Source: Taeniopygia guttata
Taxonomy: Eukaryota; Chordata; Aves; Passeriformes; Estrildidae
Direction: 5' to 3'
DNA: 64,000 bases
NCBI RefSeq assembly: GCF_048771995.1
Contig: NC_133050.1
Span: forward strand, 4,848,501 to 4,912,500
The notes beneath the pieces are model-generated. The model was not told where the DNA came from and did no database searches. It saw only the letters and a list, made by a program, of their open reading frames with translations. Below, piece by piece: positions 55,761-64,000 of the stretch (position 1 is its first letter; the number at the start of each line of letters is the position of its first letter). The translations under genes and the position numbers were made by a program.

Positions 55761-57884
55761 TGAGCGGCGGGGCCGGTGGCGGGCGCAGGAGGAGTAGGAG
55801 GAGGAGGAGGAGGCGGAGGAGGAGGAGGAGGAGGAGGAGGATGGAGGAGGATGGAGGAGGAAGAGAAGGAGGAGGAAGAGAAGGAGAAGGAGGAGGAGGA
55901 GGCGGAGGGGGAGGAAGAGAAGGAGGAGGAGGAAGAGAAGGAGGAGGAGGAGGAGGAGGAGGAGGCGGAGGAGGAGGAAGAGAAGGAGGAGGAGGAGGAG
56001 AAGGGAGGAGGAGGATGGGGCTCGGCAGGGCGGGCGGCGAGCTGAACCCTATGGTGCCTTTGGTTTGCAGGTGGCCATCAAAAGGGTGCCACGGAACCAC
56101 GTCCGGCACTGGGACGAGCTGGTGAGTGAGCGGGGCCAGCGGGAACAGCCGGGCCGTGCCGGGCGGGGATGAGGTGAGGCCCGGCATGGGGGAAGCCACC
56201 AGGACCCCTCGATGGGGAGCGGGCGTGGGGCCAGCGCAGGGCGCAGAGCATCCCGGGCTGGCTGAGGGGTTTCCCAGCCCTGGCAGGACATCAGTCCCAC
56301 TGGTGGCACCGTGGTCCTCCCGCAGCCCGACGGCACCAGCGCACCCCTGGAGATCGTGCTGCTGGACAAGGTGTCCACTGGCTTCCCTGGCGTGGTCCAG
56401 CTGCTGGAGTGGCTTGAGCTCCCCAACAACATCGTGATGGTGCTGGAGCGTCCGGAGCGGTCTCAGGACCTCCTGCATTTCATTCGGGCACGGAGGTTCC
56501 TGTCTGAAGAGGTGGCACGGCAGCTGCTCCGCCAGGTGCTGGAGGCCGTGCGGCACTGCACCAGCCGAGGGGTCCTGCACCGCGACATCAAACCAGAGAA
56601 CATCCTGGTTGACCTGGCCACTGGCCAGGCAAAATTGATCGACTTTGGCTGTGGCACCTACCTGCAAGACACAGCCTACACTCACTTTGCAGGTGAGCCC
56701 GGGCAGGGGTCTGCTCCCGGTCCCACCATCTCATGGCCCAGCATCTCACAGGCCAAGCTGGGTGTGGCAGCGAGGATTCTCCCTTTTGCTGCCAGTCGGG
56801 TACTGAGCCTTCCCCTGAGTTGCTTTTGAGCGGGGCTGGGTGGGGAGGCATCTTCCAGCCCCACTGGCAGCCTTTGCCCACCACTCTGCCTGGGGCTGGG
56901 GTTGGAGCAGCAGCAGCCAGCCCGACAAAAGCACCCGTGGGTTGGGGTAGCATAGGAGGGAGCCAGAACCAGTGCACCAGCCAGTTTGGTGTGCAGGTGA
57001 GAGGAAGGGCTTGGGCTGCTCCACTCACCTTGTTTGCCTTGGCTTCATAATATTTTTAGGGCACTGCAGGCAGGGAGGATAAGGAGATGATTTTTCCCCC
57101 AGCCCTGAGTGGGTTTTTGCCTTGCATGTCACGGTCAGGCCTTGCCGGGGCTTCTGCTGCCCTCTTCCAACACCAGTGGCTTCTTGTCCAGCCCTGAGTT
57201 TGTACACATGTCCCAGGTGCTGGCGAGAGTGCAGCAGTCGCCCCGTGTGCCACTGGGGCGGCCCCTGCACGCCCAGGGATGCTGGGGCCAGGCTCTGGAA
57301 GCAGCAGCATCCCCCTGATGAACTCCATCTGTATTCCATAGGAACACTGTCATACAGCCCCCTGGAATGGACCCACTTGGGCTGGTACCATGGCGAGGCA
57401 GCAACGATCTGGTCCCTGGGCATCCTGCTGCACCAGATGGTCTGCGGGCAGCACCCTTTCAGGAGGGGCCGGAAGATCAGCTGGGACCATCAGCTCTCGC
57501 TGCCACAGCGGCTCTCTCCAGGTGGATCCTCATCTCTGGCCACGGGGGAATACCAGTGCTGGGAGACAGCAGCAGCTCGTGAGCATCTCGCTCTGGCAGC
57601 CGCTGAGGAGGTGGCACATGTCCTGCTCTCCTGCTTTCCTCCACAACAGAGAATTGATGGGAAAGTTTAGGCACAGCTCTGAGCACAAAAGCAGCATGGC
57701 CTGGGCATGGGAAGAGTGGGGCAAAGCAGACAGGAGCCTTCTCCAGCTGACCGGTGGTTTCTGGTTTCTCTGCCCAGAGTGCCAAGATCTTATCAGGTGG
57801 TGTTTATCCATGCACTTCTTGGACAGACCTTCATTAGAAGACCTGTTCTGTGATCCTTGGATACAGGATATTCACCTGCCATAG
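55176..57884 (+). CDS. PIM1-like: PIM-1-like serine/threonine kinase, copy B (N-terminal frameshift)
   Basis: Kinase exons: an open stretch ending at 55759 (ancestral acceptor at 55652/55653), 56071-56121, 56326-56692, 57342-57521 and 57778-57884 (TAG). All introns are GT-AG. The glycine loop, VAIK lysine, ERPE hinge, HRDIKPEN and DFG are intact. Two things differ from copy A. First, a single T present in copy A is missing in the GC-rich stretch near 55231-55250, so the ATG at 55176 is out of frame with the kinase domain. No other ATG in the kinase frame lies upstream of the glycine loop; the only one in this exon (AAMRLSDG) is after it. Second, SPPEW has become SPLEW. Other changes include RNHVRHWDE for RNRIRHWDE. 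The gene may be a recent pseudogene, may use an upstream spliced or non-ATG start, or the missing base may be an assembly error in a hard GC-rich tract. Confidence 0.7.
55787..56017 (+). repeat. Purine (GGA/GAAG) repeat in kinase intron 1, copy B
   Basis: About 230 bases, roughly double the copy A tract, with GGAGGAAGAGAAGGAGGAGG-type higher-order units. Confidence 0.92.
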
Positions 57885-58159
57885 AAAAAGGGAGAGAGCC
57901 ACATGCACACTTTGCTCCAGGGCCCTGGTAAGTTACAGGTCCACACATGCCCTGGCAATCAGAAGCAAGGAAACCCAGACTTTTTTCCCTGCCTGTATCA
58001 ATGCACTGGGATTGTTGGGTGGGAACACGCAGCCCTTGTGCTGGAGCTGAGCTGCTCTGCCCAGCACTGGTGGCTGCCATCCGAGCTGGTTTTGCTTGTC
58101 CTGCTTCCCTGACAGCTGGGGCCCTGGGCAGAACCCTGACAGCCTGGTCTGACCCCCAG

Positions 58160-59021
58160 GGAAGGAGAAGGAGCCCCTGGAGAAGCTGTACCAGGTGGGG
58201 CTGCTGCTGCTGCTGGAGACAGCGACGAAAACATCAAGGATGACAACCTCTTCCTCAGCCTGGCCACTGGCAGCTGAAGATGATGGACTTGTGGCACTGT
58301 CTTCAAAGCCAGGCTCCACAGCGAATTCGCAGATGAGTCCACAGCCGGGGAAATGCTCCCAGATTTGGGCATTGCTCAGACTGGCTGGGAACAAAAGTTT
58401 CTCCCTTTGCTGGGGCAGATGCAACTTCAGTCGGCTGCCCAGCTGCTTTTTGGCAGGGCTGGGGGCATGGGCTGGGGTGGATACAAGATGGGAGTTGGCT
58501 CCTGGCCCTGCCAACAGCCCCCAGCACCCAGCATGGCCTGGGCTGAGGCTGGGGCTGGGGCTGGGGCAGCCAGCCCGGCACAGAGAAACCCCCATGGCGG
58601 GAGCAGAGGTGGGACTCCAGAACCTGTGCAGGGGCTGCTTTGCTTTGCGGGCATGGAAGGGCTTGGGCTGCTCCACTGCCTTTGTTTGCTTTGGGATCAC
58701 CGTTATTTTGGGGGGCAGTGCAGGAGGGAAGAGAGAAAGTGTGGCCTTCTCTCCCCCATGGGTGGGATTTTCCCTAGCATGTAGGGGTTGGGCCTTCCTC
58801 AGACCTCTGACAGAGATAAGAGTTTTTTTCTTGTTTCCCCTTGTCTCTAATCTCTTTTCAACAGTTTGTTGTTTGTTTTTCTAGAGGAAGCGTTCTATGT
58901 AAGGTCCAGTCGGGATTGGGAAGTGCCTGGGAGCAGCTGCAGCGTGGATGGGCCGTGCCCTTGGAGAAGGCTGAGGGCATCGTTTGGGACCAGCTTTTCT
59001 CCCAGCGGAGGATGGCGTGAG
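58160..59021 (+). pseudogene. Decayed second PIM kinase copy (copy B)
   Basis: Same structure as 3382-4243. Here the first relic reads GKEKEPLEKLYQVG, even closer to PIM1, and the last exon relic is 58885-59021. It was present before the segmental duplication, so it is not a product of it. Confidence 0.65.
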
Positions 59022-60516
59022 GTGAGTCCCCGTCTGCTTGGCATGGTGGGATCAGAGCTTTTGGGAGACGGCAACAAGCACAAGGAGGCTCCTGCTCTGG
59101 GCAGCTGCTGAGGGGCTGGATGTGCCGTGGCTGGCTGCAGGCTGGGAATGTCCTGCCCTCCTGCTCTGCTCCCAAAGGCAGCAGTGATGGGCAGCTCTGG
59201 GCACAGCTCTGGGCACGGCCAGCATGGCCTGGGCTCTGTGGGCAGCTGGGACAAGGGGACAGCAGCCTTCAGCTGACGGGGCTTTCTGGTTTCTCTCCTT
59301 GCAGCCGGGCTCTGCGGGTGCTGAGGCTGCTCTGGGCTCTGCCAGGGCTCTGCTGGGCTCTGCCCCGGGCACAGCTGGGCTGGCTGTGCCCTCACATTGC
59401 TCTGACAGCTTTGCATCAGACGAGCCCGTTGGAGCACAGTGCCTGAGCTTTCTGCTTTGGCAGGTGAGTGAGACTCCCCTGCAGGCCAGGAGATTGCAGC
59501 TGGGAACACACATCCAATTGGCAAGGACCCAAACTCTCCATAGTCCCAGCTGAACCCCTGGATCTCCGCAGGAACGCCTGGATCTCCACTATTCATTCTT
59601 CATTTCTTTTTGGCTGGAATTGTGCAGTTGCATCTTTTTCCTCCTCTAGAAGTGCCATGAGTGGGCCAAAGCTGGCAAGTGAGCCGTGTTCCTGAGGCAG
59701 TGCAGTCTGGAGCTGATGGATGGAGAATTGCCCCTCCCACTTCCAAACCAGAGCAAAAAGCCGTAAGTGGGATTTTTCATCCGTAAGAAACCCCTGACAA
59801 TTTCAGAGGGAATGTGCAGCTCATTCCCAGAGTGAGAAGGAAGGTCATCTTCTAAAGGAATTTGGGTTTGACAGAGTTGAGATTCCCAGTCCTGCCTGGA
59901 GCTGGAAGGGCCCCAATCAATTTCCTACTGCTTCGACCACAATTTAAAATAACAATGTTGGAAACAAACCCCAAAAACTGTAAAAAAGGCTGTTGAGGTC
60001 AGTAAGATGGATCCATGCCATCAGCACATTTACAATGTAAATAAGTGAGTTCTCTTTTTAAAAATATCATTTACCTCTTAATGCAAAGTTACAGAAGTTG
60101 TTTCACTAACACTTGGATTTTATTTGTATCTTTTACAATTCATCTAATTGTATTTTTTTTCTTTTTCCTTTTTTTTTCTTTAAGCAGAGGTCCTGGCCCT
60201 CTTCCAGCCAAAAGGGAAAGGGCCCCACCAAGCCTTGTTACCCACAGACAACATGGTAAAGCTGAACACTAAAGGACCTTGGGGGCATTATTCTGGAATT
60301 AAAAAGTTGCCAGCTCCATGGACAACAGAATTATTGTTCCTAACCTGAATGACATTGAGCAAAATGAATGAAGAACAGTGTCACTAAAGTACTACTGACA
60401 TTTGCCAAAACACCTCCAGAGTTTCACCAAGGGATCAGTCATCAAAATGTTTTGAAAATTTAAAGACCAAGGTAGCCAAAGCACACAGTGTCACTAATTG
60501 CTGGGTATGTTCTCAG

Positions 60517-61437
60517 CTGAAGTTGGGAGGAATGGGGCTCCCTTGGAGGGCCCACCCTGTGGGGTGGCCAGAACTCTGTCAATGGGCTCTGCCTCGTAAC
60601 GGAGTCAATGAAGGGACAGTTAGAGAAACCTGTGCTGTGGGACACGGGAATACAACGATCAGTGTGACAGGATTCACTCAGATTTCCCATCAGGAGAAAC
60701 CAAACCCTGTTACAGTTATAGAGGCTACAGTGTCAGAAGATTTCTGTGCTTTACCATCATTCCCAATGTCAGTAGAACTTGGGGTGCTGCAGCTGGTCAG
60801 TGTCAGTGTCACACCGCTCCCAGCTGCAGGGCCCCCATTTAGGGTCCTTCAGCAACGACCACACTGAAGAGTTAGGACCCAGAGAACATTTTCCACCCAA
60901 AGAGTGCCTTGGGTTTCCGAAAGCAAAGGATTCTGGTTCACCCTGTGCCCCATGTGCGCTGCCCCATCCCGTGGAGTTGACATGAATGAGCTGAATGGAT
61001 TATTAGTAGAGGTAGTAAATGATACTGTTGAAATGTCCAATAGCGCATTGGATTATTAGAAGAGGTAGTAAATGATACTGTTAAAATGTCCAATAGCACA
61101 TCCTATGAGCTCCAACAAACACAAATGGGGACTCCAGAGAACCGCATGGCCTTGGATTATCTGCTTGCTGGCCAAGGAGGAACCTGGGCTATCAGGGGAC
61201 GGGGATGTTGCACTGCTAGCAGTGATGGGTTTGAAGGCCAACAGTCAGGAATCACCTTGACAGAAAGAGCAGTAGAAGAGTGGCAGAAAGAAGAAAATTC
61301 TTCTTGGTGGGATTGGCTTCGTGGCTGCCAAATTAGAGGCTGCTGTGAAATGCATTGGTGGCAGGGCCTGTCATCATTGCAGTGTGTGCACTTGGTGAGT
61401 TGCTGTGACACTTTGTGCTGGGAAGTGGAGTATTGAG
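60517..61437 (+). pseudogene. Retroviral env relic (copy B)
   Basis: Counterpart of 5740-6660, with the same ALDYLLAGQGG motif and the same interruptions, differing by a few bases. Confidence 0.55.
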
Positions 61438-61636
61438 AGCTTTCTTAAAAGAGACAGTCTCAAGAAAAGAGAGGCATTTGATAAATAACAGAGAATAGCA
61501 ACTATTTAGGCATGTTTTAAAAGGAACGTGAATAGCTCTGAGTAATGAAGTTAAACTGCACTTAATTGTAGAACAAGAGGAGATGCCTTTATGCCTAATA
61601 CCTAAATCTAAGCTGTGTTACTGAAAGAATTGTTAC

Positions 61637-62387
61637 AAAGGTTGTAGTTGATTGTAGGTCTCAGGACCGATCAAAGTACCAAGGCCTGAACAGGTTGTGA
61701 TCAAGGCCTGAACAGGCCCTGAGGCAAAGCTCACCTCTAGATGAACCTTCCAAGCAAATGTTGTACTTGTATCCACTCATTAAGGAAGCATGATTAACAA
61801 CAGGATCAATGCATGTGTTCCTTGATAAAACACGGATTTATCTTTCTGTATTTAGAAACAGACAAGGCCCCATCTGGCCTTGTTTGGGGGTGAAGGATGA
61901 AAGTCAACTCCCTTGGTTCCTCCTTCAGCCCTGGCCAGGCTTTGGGAGAAAGCAGTCAGGAGAATGAAAGCAGATGTTCTCGCAGTGGCAGTGATGCCAG
62001 CTTGTTTGTTTAACAGTGTAAAAGCTGGGTCCTCTCACAGCTTTGGGCCTGGAGCCTCATTGCTTGCAGAGGTGGAGGCACCTGCAGGAATTCCCAGTGT
62101 CTGGGAGTGGCTCTCCAGTCCTTGGCTTCCCCCAGCTGATGTGTGGCTGTGGATGATGGTAAAGCCTGAGGCTAACTGGTGATGGATCTGTCCTTAATCA
62201 CTCCAGGCAATCTCTGGTAGCAATGACTGGATGCATTGCTGAGCTTCTTTTGTAATACTTTGCTAATGATGATGTGCTTTGCTGAGCTTATCCTTTTGTA
62301 ATTCTTTGCAGCTGTGCATGATATAAATGACACAATTCCTTCAGTTGGTGTCTGTGTCTTTGGTGCTGACCCTGCCCACTGGTGAGA
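61637..62387 (+). mobile_element. LTR-like sequence downstream of the env relic (copy B)
   Basis: Counterpart of 6860-7610, with the same GATATAAATG. Boundaries are equally uncertain. Confidence 0.35.
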
Positions 62388-63380
62388 CAGGGCCCCCTCC
62401 AGCCTAGAGTGTTACCTGGGAAGAGAAAAGCCATCACTCCAAATGTCCCCCCTTCCTCCTTGTTCCCCCCACTTTATACCCTGAGCGTGATGCCCTATGG
62501 TCTGGGGTATCCCTGGGGTCAGTGGGGGTCACCTGCCCTGGCTGTGTCCCCTCCGAAGCTCCCCCGCAGCCCCAGCCCCTCTCCAGCGTGGCCAGAGGAG
62601 GGGCAGGCCAGGCTTTGGCTCAGTGGGAGCTCAGCAAGAACAAAAGCATCTCTGTGTGCCCAGCCCTGTGCTCAGCACCCGGCCCAGCAGCAGCGTCTCA
62701 GTGAATGCTTGTGAATGGAGTCCTCCCTCCTTTGTCCAGGTGGTTTCAACATTGTGTTGCAATCCCTGTCGCTGGCTTGTGTGTTTTTAAAAACTTCTTA
62801 GAAGAGTATCTTAACAGTACATAACGATTAAATATATGACAATTTTATTTGCACGAATTGTCATATCCATATAGCAGCATCTTTTACTAATTTTGACTAT
62901 GTTTAAACGAGATCACCAAGAGAGACTATAGCTCTGCCCAGACATGTGCAGGCATGCCTAGGAATTTGGCTTGCCTGCAGTTTATCTGTCCCAGTTAAAG
63001 GCAGATGCAGCCTTTTGCTTCCATGGACATTGATGAGCTGGTAGATGTGCTAACAGGGAGAGAGCTCACACACAGCAGCTGGTCCTGATCTAATCACACA
63101 CATTCTTACAGTGCTGTTTGGCTCCAACTTGCCCAACTGCAGGAATATTTTCAGTTTTCCTTCCTACCTCCTTGGACAGGGATCACCCAAGTTTGGGTAA
63201 TCAAGCCGTTTGCAGTTTGCCACTTCTCCCCAGTCTGTGGCTAAAGAGGGGAATTACAGGTTGGGAAAAGTGGCTTAGGCTGCAATTCTGCTTTGCAGAT
63301 GAGAAGGAGCTTCCCTGGAGTACCTGCAAACATACTGGGAATGCTGGTGAGTGGCTCAGAAAGCCCGGCAGGTACTCAAG

Positions 63381-63860
63381 CCTCCCTCCCTCCCTTTCTC
63401 CCTCCCTCCCTCCCTCCCTTTCTCCCTCCCTTCCTCCCTTTCTCCCTCCCTCCCTCCCTCCCTCCCTCCCTCCCTCCCTCCCTGCCTCCCTCCCTCCCTT
63501 CTTTCCTTCCTTCCTTCCTTCCTTCCTTCCTTCCTTCCTTCCTTCCTTCCTTCCTTCCTTCCTTCCTTCCTTCCTTCCTTCCTTCCTTCCTTCCTTCCTT
63601 CCTTCCTTCCTTCCTTCCTTCCTTCCTTCCTTCCTTCCTTCCTTCCTTCCTTCCTTCCTTCCTTCCTTCCTTCCTTCCTTCCTTCCTTCCTTCCTTTCCC
63701 TTTCCCTTTCCCTTTCCCTTTCCCTTTCCCTTTCCCTTTCCCTTTCCCTTTCCCTTTCCCTTTCCCTTTCCCTTTCCCTTTCCCTTTCCCTTTCCCTTTC
63801 CCTTTCTCATTCTCTTCCCTTCCCTTCCCTTTCTTTCCTTCTTTCCTTCCTTCTTTCCCC
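63381..63860 (+). repeat. Pyrimidine microsatellite, copy B
   Basis: The CCCT block is shorter than in copy A, the CCTT block about the same, and the CCCTTT hexamer block much longer (about 18-19 units at about 63694-63806, against seven in copy A). Confidence 0.97.
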
Positions 63861-64000
63861 AGATAAAACTCACTTTCAGATCTGATCATCTTTTATTCCT
63901 TTCCTCCTTCTCCCTTCTAGACTCTTTACAGTTTGTCCCTAGACATCTTGTTGAAAAGCTTCAGAACAACAGGAGTGGTGTCACAGGCAGAGGATGGGGA

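Larger units (their letters stand above)
54678..64000 (+). repeat. Segmental duplication, copy B
   Basis: Direct repeat of 1-9301. It has the same gene and relic order. Length differences are concentrated in the two simple-sequence tracts and the T-rich start. Confidence 0.95.

Noticed and set aside
55135-56685. Minus-strand 516-codon frame over kinase copy B
   Set aside because: Antisense shadow of GC-rich exons and the GGA repeat (poly-Pro/Ser).

Overview
The window looks like nuclear DNA of a bird, most likely a songbird (Passeriformes). The evidence is: PIM-1-like kinase genes of the type known to have multiplied in passerines; old CR1 LINE fragments; several avian-type endogenous retrovirus (ERV) elements and solo LTRs; and intron-rich genes with CpG-rich 5' ends. 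All gene models below were made by hand from open frames, splice-site consensus and codon phase; no search or alignment was run.

Layout. (1) 1-9301 and 54678-64000 are two direct copies of one duplicated segment about 54.7 kb apart. Each carries a five-exon PIM-like serine/threonine kinase gene, a decayed second PIM copy just downstream, a relic of a retroviral env, an LTR-like stretch and a long pyrimidine microsatellite. Copy A (CDS 549-3106) is open throughout. Copy B (55176-57884) has all kinase exons open, but a one-base deletion separates the matching ATG from the kinase frame, and it has a Pro-to-Leu change in the APE-type motif. (2) 9.3-35.1 kb is mostly non-coding: CR1 fragments, an LTR, poly-A, a 39-bp tandem repeat, an exact 92-bp direct repeat and two weak exon candidates. 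(3) 35290-39840 holds the most interesting locus: an unrecognised multi-exon gene on the + strand for a single-pass membrane protein, built from small exons that nearly all begin and end in phase 1 (four of them exactly 72 bp), with internally duplicated exons, one transmembrane exon and a terminal cytoplasmic-tail exon. A further paralogous exon lies at 43250-43357. (4) 41.6-45.4 kb is a pile of LTRs and ERV fragments. (5) 45442-53584 is a nearly full-length ERV on the minus strand: two LTRs, a primer-binding site matching tRNA-Phe, gag, pro, pol, env and a polypurine tract. It is inactivated by a handful of stops and frameshifts. Pol and protease look betaretrovirus-like, while env is of the gamma type (CWLC motif, LQNRRGLDLLF-type immunosuppressive segment, CX6CC). 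(6) 53586-53848 is a two-unit tandem repeat abutting the ERV.

How it fits together: the kinase copies are the only genes with a recognisable function. PIM kinases are constitutively active cytoplasmic and nuclear kinases. The rest is repeat-driven: the segmental duplication, nested ERV insertions and exon duplication in the membrane-protein gene suggest an unstable region that makes gene copies.
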